Positions 42,446 to 52,400 of a stretch of 64,000 nt of DNA are shown piece by piece (within the stretch, counting starts at the first letter, position 1; the number at the start of each line of letters is the position of its first letter). The translations under genes and the position numbers were made by a program. Source of the stretch: Actinomadura_E scrupuli (lineage in GTDB: Bacteria; Actinomycetota; Actinomycetes; Streptosporangiales; Streptosporangiaceae); NCBI RefSeq assembly GCF_050971785.1, contig NZ_JBPCCU010000013.1, forward strand, positions 1 to 64,000, read 5' to 3'. The notes under the pieces were generated by a model. It saw only the letters and a list, made by a program, of their open reading frames with translations. It did no database searches and was not told the origin of the DNA.

Positions 42446-43141
42446 ATGAAACGCATCAGAAACGTCGCCCTCGTGGGTGCGGGAGCCGCCATGGCGATCG
42501 CCCTCACCTCCCCCTCCGCTTCGGCGGCCACCACCACCGTCCACGCGGACGACGCGGCCGGTGCCGCCTACGCCGGCAATGTCCGGGCGACGCTGATCGC
42601 CCCCGTGACGACCACGACCTCGCTCGGCAGCGCCTCCTGCGACACCGGGACCATCGACGCCACGGTGGGCTCGGACGGCACCAACCTGAACGTCTCGGTC
42701 TACGCGTTCCACAACGGCACCGCCACGACCTGCCCGAACAGCGCGGGCGGCACGTCCACCACGACCCCGGTCGGCCTGCCCTGGAACGGCGGCAGCATCG
42801 CCTACGCGCCCGTGCCCGGCGGGCGTGACGGCACGTTCACGGTCAACAGCCTGAAGGTCACCTCCGTGACCACCGGCTGGTTCGGCTCGATCAACTGCAC
42901 CTACCGGGGCTCCGGCGCGGGCAACAGCGTCACCATGGACTTCTACAACTCCGACAACACGAGCCGGCCGGACACCTCCGTGCCGGAGGCCCAGGCCAGG
43001 GCCAATGGCATCACGCTGACCAAGGACAGCGGCAGCTTCCTGTGCCCGGGCACCGCCACCTACTCCGCGGCCTTCAAGATCCTCGGCGAGACGACCGCCG
43101 GATCCGGGACCTACGACCAGACGCTGCACCTCACGTCCTGA
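42446..43141 (+). CDS. secreted protein of unknown function
   Basis: A 231-residue exported protein. The signal peptide (MKRIRNVALVGAGAAMAIALTSP) ends at SASA-A. The mature part is Thr/Ser/Gly-rich and beta-strand-like, with four cysteines (SASCDTG, TTCPNS, INCTYR, FLCPG) that could form two disulfides. There is no anchor, so it is probably released. I do not recognise a family; similar small Cys-containing secreted proteins occur in actinomycetes. It has its own promoter and a hairpin terminator after it. It stands immediately downstream of the IS element. Confidence 0.75.
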   Translation: MKRIRNVALVGAGAAMAIALTSPSASAATTTVHADDAAGAAYAGNVRATLIAPVTTTTSLGSASCDTGTIDATVGSDGTNLNVSVYAFHNGTATTCPNSAGGTSTTTPVGLPWNGGSIAYAPVPGGRDGTFTVNSLKVTSVTTGWFGSINCTYRGSGAGNSVTMDFYNSDNTSRPDTSVPEAQARANGITLTKDSGSFLCPGTATYSAAFKILGETTAGSGTYDQTLHLTS

Positions 43142-43164
43142 CGGGTCTCCACCCCGCCGCCATG

Positions 43165-43203
43165 GCCGGGCCGCCTCCCCGCCCTCCGGGAAAGCGGCCC
43201 GGC
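43165..43203 (+). terminator. hairpin terminator after the secreted protein gene
   Basis: Perfect 10-base arms (GCCGGGCCGC / GCGGCCCGGC) with a 19-base loop. Further GC-rich dyads follow up to about 43275. They could also terminate the convergent kinase transcript. Confidence 0.55.
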
Positions 43204-43384
43204 TGCGGTCCGCGAAGCCGGCCGGGGCCTTTCTCCGGCCATTCCCGGGAAAGGCGACCCGGCCTTTGTTCTCGCTCGCGACCGGAGCCCTGGTCCCTGT
43301 TCCTGAGGGTTCATTGGGTCGTTTTTTCCGCGGTCTCAGCGGCCGTCCCCCGGCGATAATGCGGGCGCCGTCGTCGCGGGAGCG

Positions 43385-44449
43385 TCAGGGCAGCAGCGCG
43401 GCCGAGTCCAGGTCGAGCGCGTGCCTGGCGTGCCGGTCGGCCATGGTGCAGAACATCTCGTCGCCCCGGACGGTGCGCTCGACGAGCATCGCGGCCCCGA
43501 CCGCCATCACGAGCCCGTTGAAGGCGTAGCGCCGGTAACCGGTCCAGCACTCGTCCCAGTCCAGGCCGACGCCGTGCGCGGTGAGGGCCCGGTGGTAACC
43601 GCGCACCAGGTCCTCCTCGTGGGCGCGGCGGTCGGTCACCGAGAGGCTGGAGCCGAGGAAGTAGGACACGTCCGCCGCGGCCGGGCCGTAGGCGCAGGTC
43701 TGCCAGTCGAGCACCGCGACCCGGGGGGCGCCGACGAGCAGGTTGTCGGCCCGGAAATCGCCGTGCACGATCGTCCACGTCTCGTACCGGGCGCCGAGAT
43801 ATCCGGCCAGGTGCGGCAGGAAACGCTCGATCAGCGCGAGTGAGTCCGGCTCCAGCCGGCCGGCGTACCGCTCCCGGAACCCGGGGTACAGGCCGGTGAC
43901 CATCTCGGCGGTGAAGGCGGTGGCCTCGGGGGTGTTGCGGTTGAGCCAGGGCGACTCGGCCAGGGCCGGATCGCCCCACCGGGCGGCGTGCAGCAGGGCC
44001 AGCTCGGCGAGCGCCGCCGCCGCGTCGGGGACGGTCATGCCGGTGATCTGGTCCGCCTGGACGGCCGGGGCGAGGTCTTCCAGCAGGACGACGAAGTCGT
44101 CGTGCTCTGGGTCGTAGGCGCAGTGAAAGCACTCCGGGACCCGGGCGCGCAGGCCCGGGGCGATCTCCGCGTAGAAGCTCGCCTCGATCTCGTACGTCCG
44201 GACGGCGCGGGCGGCGGCGCGGCTCGCCTCGGCCGCGGCGGGCACCTTGGCGACGAGGGTGGCGGGCAGGTCGACCGGCCGGTCGTAGGTGAGGGTGAGC
44301 CGCAGGCTGTCGGCGACCTGGCCGGTGCCGACCGGGGCCGCGCCGACCTCGGTGACCGTCGCGCCGTCCAGCCGGCCCGCCAGCGCCGCGGTGAGCCACG
44401 GCGCCGTCAGCTGGGCGGCCCCGCCGACGACCGGCGGCGGGCCGGTCAT
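43385..44449 (-). CDS. phosphotransferase family protein (APH/ecdysteroid kinase-like)
   Basis: A 354-residue kinase-like protein. Visible motifs are TLVAKVP (nucleotide-binding Lys), the catalytic loop IVHGDFRADNLLV and VAVLDWQTCAYGPAAADVSYFLG. It belongs to the APH/CHK kinase-like superfamily that phosphorylates small hydroxyl compounds. The ATG overlaps the stop of the upstream gene by 4 bases (ATGA), so it is coupled to the DUF7064-like protein. The pairing suggests modification of a lipid or steroid-like molecule, not antibiotic resistance; this is inference. Confidence 0.82.
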   Translation of the reverse strand: MTGPPPVVGGAAQLTAPWLTAALAGRLDGATVTEVGAAPVGTGQVADSLRLTLTYDRPVDLPATLVAKVPAAAEASRAAARAVRTYEIEASFYAEIAPGLRARVPECFHCAYDPEHDDFVVLLEDLAPAVQADQITGMTVPDAAAALAELALLHAARWGDPALAESPWLNRNTPEATAFTAEMVTGLYPGFRERYAGRLEPDSLALIERFLPHLAGYLGARYETWTIVHGDFRADNLLVGAPRVAVLDWQTCAYGPAAADVSYFLGSSLSVTDRRAHEEDLVRGYHRALTAHGVGLDWDECWTGYRRYAFNGLVMAVGAAMLVERTVRGDEMFCTMADRHARHALDLDSAALLP

Positions 44450-45450
44450 CCGGGCGGCTCCCCGGCCGCCCCCGACCAGTCGTGGTCGCGCCAGCCCGGG
44501 GGCTGGTGCCATTCGGTCCAGCCGTGGCCAGCCCGGCCGTCGCCCGTCTCGAAGCGGCACAGCGCCCGGGGGAAGTGCGCCACCCGGCCGTCGGGAGCGG
44601 TCATCGCGACCGGCGCGAAACAGACCGGCGTCGCCGTCACCGGCTCCCCCGCCAGCCGAAACCGGGAGACGACCGGGAAGTCGTCGGCGCCGAACCCGGT
44701 GGAGGCCCGGAAGCCGTCACGGTGCTCGATCCGCGACCCCGGGGCCACGGTGAACGACGGCCACGGCCAGGGGATGCCGAGGTTGGCCTGCATGCCGTGG
44801 AAGGCGGTGCCGTCGGCCAGCCGCCCCGAGGACCACATCCAGGAGATCTGCCACCAGTCGCGCTCGCCCCAGCTGTGGTCGCGCTCCCCGTGACCGGTGA
44901 CGGCGATCCGCTCGTCGCCGACCCGGACGGTGCCGGTCACCTGGCAGGGGATCTCGTACCTCGGCAGGTCCTTGTACGGGTAGACGCCGCCGAGCGTCGC
45001 CCATTCCAGATCGAGGGCGAGGGCGGTGGTCTCCGCGCCGGCCAGGTCGTGGTAGGCCGCCGACGGATCGGGCAGCACCGCGGCGGACGCCGTGCTCATG
45101 GTGACCCGCGCGGCCTCCATCGGGCGCGTGATCTGCTGGCCCGCAACGTACGGCCCGGTGGCGGACCTCCCGCGGATCTCCGCCGGCCCGGGCGAGCCGT
45201 CCCGCGGCAGCGGCACGGCGTTGTCGGCCACCAGCACCAGCGGCCGGCCCGGCCGCACCACGCACGCCCAGTACCAGGCGCGGTCCCAGTTGGGGTACAG
45301 GCCGAGCCGTACGTAGCCGGCGACCGAGCCGTCCTCCGACACGAAGTCGAAGTAGTACGACTCGTTCCACAGCAGCTCGGGCCCGGGGTCGTGCAGCGCT
45401 TCGTCGGCGGGCCGCAGCGACCACGTCCCATGATCGACGATCAGGCTCAC
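44446..45450 (-). CDS. DUF7064/DUF7065-like lipocalin-fold protein
   Basis: A 334-residue protein rich in Trp and beta-strand pattern (ESYYFDFVSEDGSVAGYVRLGLYPNWDRAWYWACVV; GHGERDHSWGERDWWQISWMW). This resembles the AttH/CrtC-like double-lipocalin group now called DUF7064/DUF7065, often found beside APH-like kinases and acyl-CoA enzymes. Substrate is likely hydrophobic. The GTG at 45450 has AGGGAG upstream; the frame opens 12 codons earlier. It heads a two-gene operon with the kinase. Confidence 0.65.
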   Translation of the reverse strand: MSLIVDHGTWSLRPADEALHDPGPELLWNESYYFDFVSEDGSVAGYVRLGLYPNWDRAWYWACVVRPGRPLVLVADNAVPLPRDGSPGPAEIRGRSATGPYVAGQQITRPMEAARVTMSTASAAVLPDPSAAYHDLAGAETTALALDLEWATLGGVYPYKDLPRYEIPCQVTGTVRVGDERIAVTGHGERDHSWGERDWWQISWMWSSGRLADGTAFHGMQANLGIPWPWPSFTVAPGSRIEHRDGFRASTGFGADDFPVVSRFRLAGEPVTATPVCFAPVAMTAPDGRVAHFPRALCRFETGDGRAGHGWTEWHQPPGWRDHDWSGAAGEPPG

Positions 45451-45767
45451 GACGCGGCTCCCTGGCAGGCGAATGAACCGTCGCACGCCACCGGGTGGCC
45501 TGCGTCCCGGCGATCATCGCGGGCATCGCCACACTAGAATTCCGTTCGGTGGCGGTCAAGCGATACAGGGAACCTCGCCCTCCCGGCTCGAAGGGCTCCA
45601 GGCGCCCGCGTACACCATGTGACCGTCCGGTGACGACCGCGATCCGAGTACGGGGGTACTCAGGCGTGCCCGCCTCCACGGTCCCAGGCTCGGAGGCGAA
45701 CCGGGCGGGGACTTCCAGCGATCAGCCGAGACCGCGCACCGTCCGGACCGGGCCGAGGAGGCGGGAC
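45451..45767. other. divergent intergenic region, no gene seen
   Basis: This 317-base region separates the leftward DUF7064-like operon from the rightward metzincin gene. The frame of the latter is open through much of it, but the encoded sequence is Arg/Pro-rich and unlike a protein domain. No clear dyad or -35/-10 pair is visible. Confidence 0.5.
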
Positions 45768-47675
45768 ATGTCCGAGACAGGCGGTCACTCCGACAAGGAG
45801 CAGCGGATACGGGACGGGCGGTACGAGGGCGGCGACGGGAAGATCTTCGTCGTGCTCCGGGTCGACACCGAGGACACCGGGGTGGTGAGCGGCGACGTTT
45901 ACCGGATGGGCCCGTCGTTCCGCGACTACGTCGCCTCGGTCCGGACCGCCCCCGGCCTGCGCATTCCCCCGTACGGCGGGCACTGGGCCGCGGAGTGGCT
46001 GGACGGGCTCGGCGCAGCGACCACCGGGACGCTGGGGCTCACCGCGGCCGCGGACAGCGAGGACACCGTGACGCTGACGCTGCGGGCCGACCGCGTGCTG
46101 AACGGCGTGCCACAGGGCCGGGACCTGGTCGTCACGGCCGCGCTGGCCGGATCGGAGCTGCGCGAGCTCGGCATCGAGGTCGAGAAGGAGGACGGGGTGC
46201 GGTTGCCGGGGCCGGTGGCCTTCCCGGACCACCCGGACCAGACGCTGCACGGATGCCTGCGGGCGGCGGGCTTCGCCGTCTCGGACGCCGGCGACTTCAC
46301 CGAGATCCCCCGGTCGGCCGACGGATGGGCCCTCTCGCAGACGTTCACCGTGCTCAACGACCTGATGAGCTCGACGGCCCAGGCCCAGCTCTCCGCCCCG
46401 GACTGGCAGCTCCATCTGCTCATGCTGTCCCGGTCGACGCGCGACGGCCTGCTGGGCGTGATGTTCGACGCCTCCGGGGTGCTCCAGCGCCAGGGGGTCG
46501 CGATCTTCGTCGACGAGATCCGGGGGCACCTGCCGGACGACGTCGAGGACCGGAAGATCCTCCAGACCACCGTGCACGAGCTGGGGCACGCGCTCAACCT
46601 CGCGCATCGCTTCGAACGGGAGGTGGGCCGGGCCGACTCGACCTCCTTCATGAACTACGACTGGCGTTACCGGGGCGGCGGCCACACCGCCGAGTTCTGG
46701 GAGCGGTTCGCGTTCACCTTCGACCCCGACGAGCGGGAGTTCCTGCGGCACGCGCCGAAGGCGGCCGTCGTCCCCGGCGGCGCGCCCTTCCACTCCATCC
46801 GCTACTGGGCCGACGGCACGGGCGGGTACTCCCCCTACCTTCCCGAGGTTCCGGTGCCCGGTTTCAAGCTCACGCTGACGCCGCCCGCGGCCGGCCCTCT
46901 CTTCGCCTTCGGCCAGCCGGTGTTCCTGGAGATCACGCTGGAGAACGCGACGCCCGCCGACGTGACCTTCCCCGCCGAGGTCCTCGACCCGAAGGCCGGC
47001 ATCCTGGAGATCCTCATCCGCCGCCGCTCCGGCTCCGTACCGGCCGCACCGACCGCGCTCACCGACGCGATGCCGTTCACCCCGATCATGCAACGGTGCT
47101 TCGACCAGCTGCCCGGGACGGGCGAGGTGGTGCGGCCGGGAGGCCGCCTGCGCAACAACCTCAACCTCACCTTCGGGTCCGGCGGGTTCCCGTTCCCCGA
47201 GCCGGGCGACTACGACATCGTCCCGCTGCTGAACTTCCCCAGCACGGCCCTCTTCGGCCAGCAGATCGACCAGATCATCGCGGGTACGCCGCTGCGCATC
47301 CGGGTCGCCCATCCGCAGAGTCTGGAGGAGGAGCGCGACGCCATGGTCCTGCTGCGGCCGGACGTCGGCGCCTGGTTCGCCCTCGGCGGCAGCGACTGCC
47401 TCGGTACCGCGCGCGACGCGCTGGAGGAGGTACGCGACCGCCGCGAGGCCGTCAACGGGCCGGGCGACGCGGTCGCGGCGGCGATCGTACGGGCCGCGGG
47501 CCTCGACGCGGCACGCCCCTCGGTGCGCTACCGCGACGGGCGCTTCACCGAGAGCCCGGGAGACCCGGAGCGGGCCGCCGCGCTGCTGGAGTCCCTGGAC
47601 GCGGTCGCGCTGCGCGCCTTCGACCGGCACACCGCCGAGCACACCATGGCGCTGGCGCGCACCCTGCCGGGCTGA
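45768..47675 (+). CDS. metzincin-like zinc metalloprotease domain protein
   Basis: A 635-residue protein. The zinc site is TTVHELGHALNLAHRF: H270, E271, H274 and H280 fit HExxHxxxxxH of metzincins, with Asn in place of the usual Gly. A Met-turn-like FMNYDW (M295) follows at the right distance. No signal peptide or membrane segment is seen, which is odd for this family. The region after residue 350 looks like a beta-sandwich (FAFGQPVFLEITLENATPADVTF), then a helical C-terminus. GAGGAGG lies 6 bases before the ATG. Substrate is unknown; a cytoplasmic protease or one exported by another route are both possible. Confidence 0.75.
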   Translation: MSETGGHSDKEQRIRDGRYEGGDGKIFVVLRVDTEDTGVVSGDVYRMGPSFRDYVASVRTAPGLRIPPYGGHWAAEWLDGLGAATTGTLGLTAAADSEDTVTLTLRADRVLNGVPQGRDLVVTAALAGSELRELGIEVEKEDGVRLPGPVAFPDHPDQTLHGCLRAAGFAVSDAGDFTEIPRSADGWALSQTFTVLNDLMSSTAQAQLSAPDWQLHLLMLSRSTRDGLLGVMFDASGVLQRQGVAIFVDEIRGHLPDDVEDRKILQTTVHELGHALNLAHRFEREVGRADSTSFMNYDWRYRGGGHTAEFWERFAFTFDPDEREFLRHAPKAAVVPGGAPFHSIRYWADGTGGYSPYLPEVPVPGFKLTLTPPAAGPLFAFGQPVFLEITLENATPADVTFPAEVLDPKAGILEILIRRRSGSVPAAPTALTDAMPFTPIMQRCFDQLPGTGEVVRPGGRLRNNLNLTFGSGGFPFPEPGDYDIVPLLNFPSTALFGQQIDQIIAGTPLRIRVAHPQSLEEERDAMVLLRPDVGAWFALGGSDCLGTARDALEEVRDRREAVNGPGDAVAAAIVRAAGLDAARPSVRYRDGRFTESPGDPERAAALLESLDAVALRAFDRHTAEHTMALARTLPG

Positions 47676-47684
47676 CCCGTCCCC

Positions 47685-47729
47685 CACCGGCCGGCCGGTC
47701 GCCACGGCGCGGATACCGGCCGGCCGGTG
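47685..47729 (+). terminator. hairpin terminator after the metzincin gene
   Basis: Perfect 15-base arms (CACCGGCCGGCCGGT and its complement) with a 15-base loop start 10 bases after the stop codon. Confidence 0.75.
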
Positions 47730-47766
47730 ACACGTCCTTTGCACCCCTCACCCAGGTCAGCCGCCC

Positions 47767-47797
47767 TTGACCTCAAGCATGGTTGAGCTCCCAGACT
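47767..47797 (+). promoter_or_regulatory. second SoxR-type promoter with 19-base spacer
   Basis: TTGACC (47767-47772) and CAGACT (47792-47797) are 19 bases apart, and the spacer contains the dyad CTCAA-GCATGG-TTGAG. The first 11 bases, TTGACCTCAAG, are identical to the soxR-adjacent site at 18321. This promoter drives the quinone oxidoreductase gene at 47840. SoxR control is strongly suggested; another MerR-family activator remains possible. Confidence 0.75.
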
Positions 47798-47839
47798 GTT
47801 CCCCGAGTCGGTGAACAGTCGGAGCGGAAGAGGGTCGGC

Positions 47840-48808
47840 ATGCGGGTCGCAGAGGTCACGGCGTTCGGGGGTCCCGAGGTCCTGGTCACCAGAGACGTAC
47901 CCGACCCGGTCGCGGGACCGGGTCAGGTCGTGATCGGGGTGTCGGTCGTGGACACCATCTTCCTCGACACCCAGCTGCGCAGCGGCTGGGGAGGCGAGTA
48001 CTTCACGATGACGCCGCCGTACGTGCCCGGCGGCGGGGTGGCCGGGCAGGTCGTCGCCGCGGGGGAAGGCGTGGACCCCGACTGGGTCGGCCGCCGCGTC
48101 GTCACCAGCATCGGAGAGCGCGGCGGTTACGCCGAGCGGGCCGTGGCCCCGGCCGACGGGCTGGTCCCGGTGCCGGACGGGCTCGGCCTGCGCGACGCGG
48201 CGGCGCTCGTTCACGACGGCCCCGCGGCGCTGTGCCTCGCCGAGACGGCCCGGATCCAGCCGGGCGAGTGGGTGCTGGTCGCCCCGGCGGCCGGCGGACT
48301 GGGCATCCTGCTGGTACAGCTGGCCGCGTCGGCCGGGGCGCGGGTCGTCGCGGCCGCCCGTGGCGAGCACAAGCTGGACCTGGCCCGCAAGCTGGGCGCC
48401 GAGGTCACGGTCGACTACACCGAGGCGGGCTGGCCCGAGCGCGTACGTGCGGCGACCGGCGGCACCGGACCCGCCGTGGTCTTCGACGGCGTCGGCGGCG
48501 AGAACGGCCGGGCGGCCTTCGGCCTCACCGCACGCGGCGGCCGGTTCCACGCCTACGGGGCGCCCAGCGGCGCGCTCACCCAGGCCGACCCCGACGAGGC
48601 CCGGCGCCGTGAGGTGACCGTGGTCGGGCTGTTCGACCTGCGGTTCGACCGGAGGCCGCTCACCGAGCGGGCGCTGGCAGAGGCGTCGGCGGGGCGGATC
48701 CAGCCGGTCATCGGGCGCACCTTCCCCCTGGACCGGGCCGCCGACGCGCACGCCGCCATGGAGGCCCGCACCGTCCTCGGCAAGACCCTGCTGCTGACCG
48801 GAGGCTGA
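47840..48808 (+). CDS. zinc-less NADPH:quinone oxidoreductase (MDR family)
   Basis: A 322-residue medium-chain dehydrogenase/reductase of the quinone oxidoreductase type. It shows PYVPGGGVAGQVVAAGEGV, the NADPH site VLVAPAAGGLGILLVQLAA and VVFDGVGGENGRAA, and lacks the catalytic zinc ligands. It is expected to reduce quinones with NADPH. The SoxR-type promoter 43 bases upstream fits the known SoxR regulons of Streptomyces, which include quinone oxidoreductases. GAGGG precedes the ATG. It is probably a single-gene unit. Confidence 0.88.
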   Translation: MRVAEVTAFGGPEVLVTRDVPDPVAGPGQVVIGVSVVDTIFLDTQLRSGWGGEYFTMTPPYVPGGGVAGQVVAAGEGVDPDWVGRRVVTSIGERGGYAERAVAPADGLVPVPDGLGLRDAAALVHDGPAALCLAETARIQPGEWVLVAPAAGGLGILLVQLAASAGARVVAAARGEHKLDLARKLGAEVTVDYTEAGWPERVRAATGGTGPAVVFDGVGGENGRAAFGLTARGGRFHAYGAPSGALTQADPDEARRREVTVVGLFDLRFDRRPLTERALAEASAGRIQPVIGRTFPLDRAADAHAAMEARTVLGKTLLLTGG

Positions 48809-48861
48809 GTACGCCCAGGTCGGCGGGCCCCTCCGCCGGGCGGAAAGTTAGGCTGGTCATC

Positions 48862-49410
48862 ATGGCCCAGTCGTCACGTGGCCGGATCCACACCGCGCCG
48901 CACGAGGTGAATCGCCTGTCGATCGAAGTCCCCGAGTCGTTCGAGGACTTCCGTGCCCGCTACGAGCGAGCCGTCCCGCCCTTCGAGACCGGGCGCTTCG
49001 AACGGCTGATCAAGGACGACGCCGGCTGGGAGACCGTCGTCGCGGCGACGGAGGAGAACGCGCCGCACGGCTTCATCATCTACTGGAGCGGCGACTTCCG
49101 CGCCCTGCTCGGCCTGGCCGGCGAGCGGCTGCCCTGCGTCGAGTACCTCATGGGCAACCACATGATCGCCCAGCGGATGTACCACCACGACCCGGCGGTC
49201 CTGCTGTACGCCCCGCTGCGCACGGCGATCTACCAGGACGCCGGGGGCGCGGCCTGGTTCACCGTGGACCAGCCCAGCACCCAGTTCAGCGCCTTCGGCA
49301 ACCCCGACATCGCCCGGGTCGGCCTCGAACTGGACCGCAAACTCGCCACGCTGCTCGAATACCTCGGCACACCGGTGCCGGAGGTGCTCACCGCCGGCCC
49401 TCCTCACTGA
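48862..49410 (+). CDS. DUF302 family protein
   Basis: A 182-residue protein whose second half matches DUF302 (YLMGNHMIAQRMYHHDPAVLLYAPLRTAIY ... FTVDQPSTQFSAFGNPDIARVGLELDRKLATLLEYLG). The fold is small alpha/beta; function is unknown. No signal peptide is present. It follows the quinone oxidoreductase by 53 bases on the same strand and could be read from the same SoxR-type promoter. A terminator follows. Confidence 0.82.
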   Translation: MAQSSRGRIHTAPHEVNRLSIEVPESFEDFRARYERAVPPFETGRFERLIKDDAGWETVVAATEENAPHGFIIYWSGDFRALLGLAGERLPCVEYLMGNHMIAQRMYHHDPAVLLYAPLRTAIYQDAGGAAWFTVDQPSTQFSAFGNPDIARVGLELDRKLATLLEYLGTPVPEVLTAGPPH

Positions 49411-49447
49411 CATCTCGGGTAGCCCGCCCGGTTCACCTCGACGCCAA

Positions 49448-49477
49448 GGGCCCGCCCGGTTTGCACCGGACGGGCCC
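49448..49477. terminator. bidirectional terminator between the DUF302 gene and the M14 carboxypeptidase gene
   Basis: 13-base arms (GGGCCCGCCCGGT / ACCGGACGGGCCC, one mismatch) with a TTGC loop lie between the two convergent stops. Confidence 0.8.
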
Positions 49478-49496
49478 ATTCGCGGCCTTTCGGAGA

Positions 49497-52400
49497 TCAG
49501 CCGAGCAGGTGCTTCAGCGCCTTCTTGACGAAGTTCGTCCGCGCCGCCTGAGTGGTCAGCCCCTCAGCGCCGAAGCCGACGTACACGGTGTCCTTGGTGA
49601 CGACACCCGCGCCTTCCTCGAACGCTCGCTGCGACCGGATCCAGTCGTTGGCCGCGGGGGCGGATCCCGGGGGCGGGCCCGCGACCGTCCAGCCGCCGAG
49701 ATCGGTTTCGAAGGAGGTCTCCGAAACCGTCGCGCCGTCCACGGTGACCTTGGCATCGTCGACGAACATGCCGATGCCCTGAGTCCCCCAGTCACTGGCG
49801 TAGGAGATCGACAGCTCGACCTTCTTGCCCGCGTACGCGGACAGGTCGATCGACCACTCCTGCCAGCCGTTGGACTTGCCGGAGGCCGCGTGCCACACCC
49901 CGGTCGTGCCCGTGGGCGAGCAGTCCGCACCCTGGTAGCGGCTCGTGAACGGGTGCAGAGTGCGCCACGCGGCGGCGCAGCTCTCACCGGTCGCCTGGTT
50001 CGTGTGACCGTTGGCGTCCGGCAGGGTCGTCCAGTCGTCGGCACCCACGGTGTGCGCCTCGACGAACACGAAGTCCCAGGCCGCCTCGGTGTCGAACGAG
50101 GTCTGGAAGGTCAGCTTGCCGCTGCCCTTGCCGGTCAGGTCGACCGTCTGGCTGAGCCTCTTGTAGGACACGTCGGCCGCCTGACTGTAGGCGTACCAGT
50201 CACCGGTCTTCGGGTCGAACGGAGCGCCGCCGGGCCGGTCCCACTTGATCGGCGCGGAGCTGCTGAACTGCGGGAACTGCGTGGTCGGGAGGAAGCTCGA
50301 CGTCGTCAGGAAGGACGCGGTGTGGTCCTGGTTGTTCGCCGAGTCGCCGCCGTTGAGCGTGCTCTGGAAGCCGGTGAAGGCACCGCCCGCACCCTTGACC
50401 GGGTACGGCTTCCCATCTGTTCCGGTGCCCCCGCCGTCCGCGTAGTTGTAGGCACCGAGGTAGTACTGCAGGAAGTCGTTGAGAATCGGCAGGCAGGGCG
50501 GGTCCGCGCGGACGCTGCACTCCGGCTGAGCCGGGACGTCCGGCTCGTAGAAGTAGGCGCCGTCGGCGCCCTGCGCCAGCCCGGCGTACTTGCCGGTGTA
50601 GAGCAGTTTCCCGCCCTCGTTGAGGTAGTCACGGACGTTCAGCTCGACATCGACGGCGAGCTTCGCCGCCGTGCCGCCCGGCTGACCGACGGCACGCGTG
50701 ACGACGTCGTCGCCGCTCTCCCAGACCACCGCCTTGTAGTGGCTGAGCACGCCGAGGTGGTGGGGTGCCTTGCGGCCGCGCTTGTCGACGTCGTACACGT
50801 CGAAGCTGCGGCCGGCCGCGGTCAGCGCCTTGGTGTAGGCACTGGCGTACTTGGCCTCGGTGGCACCCTGTGCCGGGCTGGCGCCTGTGACGTCCTCTGC
50901 CGCGAGCACGAGCACGTCGCCGCCGATGTCGTCGGCCACGGTGTAGGTGAACGGCTGGCTGGAGATGGGCTTGCGCTGTTTCTCCGCGGTGAACCAGACC
51001 TCCACCTTGTCTCCGGGCTTCGTGCCGCGCACGGTGCCGCGGAACTCGGCGTAGTAGAGATCGTTCTCATCGCCGTAGCGTTCGCCGCCCCGCCACTCAC
51101 GGGTGCCGTCCGTACGAGTGGAACCACCGTTGACCCTGTACCGCAGGCGCAGGTTCTTGAGCGAGCGACGGGCCTCGACCGCCACCGGCTGCGTGCGGCC
51201 CTGCGACACCTCGAAGGGATCGATGACCAGGTCCGGAGTGGTCTTGCCGACGACCGAGACGGGCTGGTCCGGTGTCTGCGCCGACTTGGCGGTGGCGATC
51301 GCCAGCGGGAGGTTCTTCTCGAACTCCTGCTGGATGAGCTTCTCGTCATCGGGGAAGTGGAAGACGCTCAGGCAGTCCTCGGGCTTCCACTGGTCGTCAG
51401 GGTCGATGTTGCTGGCCGTCTGGCAGGTAGACATCTCCGGCGTGATGGCCAGTGTTCCGTACCGCTTGGTCACGTATCCGTCGGTGTCGCCGTTGGTGGT
51501 GTAGAGCTCCGCGCCGATGTCGGGGTCGTAGCCCGGCACGGCCGGGTGCTCGTCGTCACCGAGCAGTGCGGTGAAGAGCCGGTCGTCCGGAGAGGGGGTC
51601 TGGGTCTGCCAGCCGACGCCGTACAGCAGCAGTTCCGCCGCGGAGTGATAGTTGATCAGGTACTTGGGCCGGACCCGCTTCACGAAGGCGTCCTGCGCCT
51701 TGGTCTCCGGCTCCGAGTTCGGGCCGGTCCCGCGGTAGGTCTGGCTGTCGGGCACCGGAGAGGAGCCCTCGTTGTCGTAACCCCACTTGTAGCCGAAGTT
51801 GCGGTTGGGGTCGACGCCGTCGGCGGTCGTGATCTGGCCGTCTCCGTCGTTGTCGCGCACGTTCTTGCGCCACATCCGGAAGTCGGGGTTGAAGGTGAGA
51901 TCGTAACCATCGACGTTGACGACCGGGATGAACCAGAGATCGGTCGTGTCGACGATCTTGGTGATCTCCGCGTTCTTGCCGTAGTTGTCGAGGAAGTGGT
52001 GGAGCTGCCGGCGGACGTTCTCCGGTGTGATCCACTCACGGGCGTGCTGCGTCGCCTGGAAGACTACGGCCGGGCGCTTGCCACCCGTCTCGAGGGTACG
52101 GGCTCCCTTCGTCACGCGGACGGCGGTGATCGGCTTTCCCTGCAGGGACTTGCCGATATCGACCGCCTTGGCGATTCCGGGGTAGGCGTTCGCCGCGTTG
52201 ACGATCTCTTCGCGGATGTTGCCCGCTCCGCTGTAGGGGCGGAACACCTTGCCCTGGTCGGCCAGCACCTTTGAGCGCTGTGCGGCGGTCTGTCCGTCGA
52301 TCTTCTTGACCTGGAGCGGAACGCCCTTGGCGCGCAGGGCATCACCCTGCGTGCGGCTCATGACGACCTCGACTCCGGCCTTGCCGTTGACGGCCTTGCC

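Noticed and set aside
49461..52274. 937-codon plus-strand open frame opposite the M14 carboxypeptidase gene
   Set aside because: Composition is Val/Gly/Leu/Arg-rich without motifs, while the minus-strand frame has the complete M14 active site and a signal peptide.
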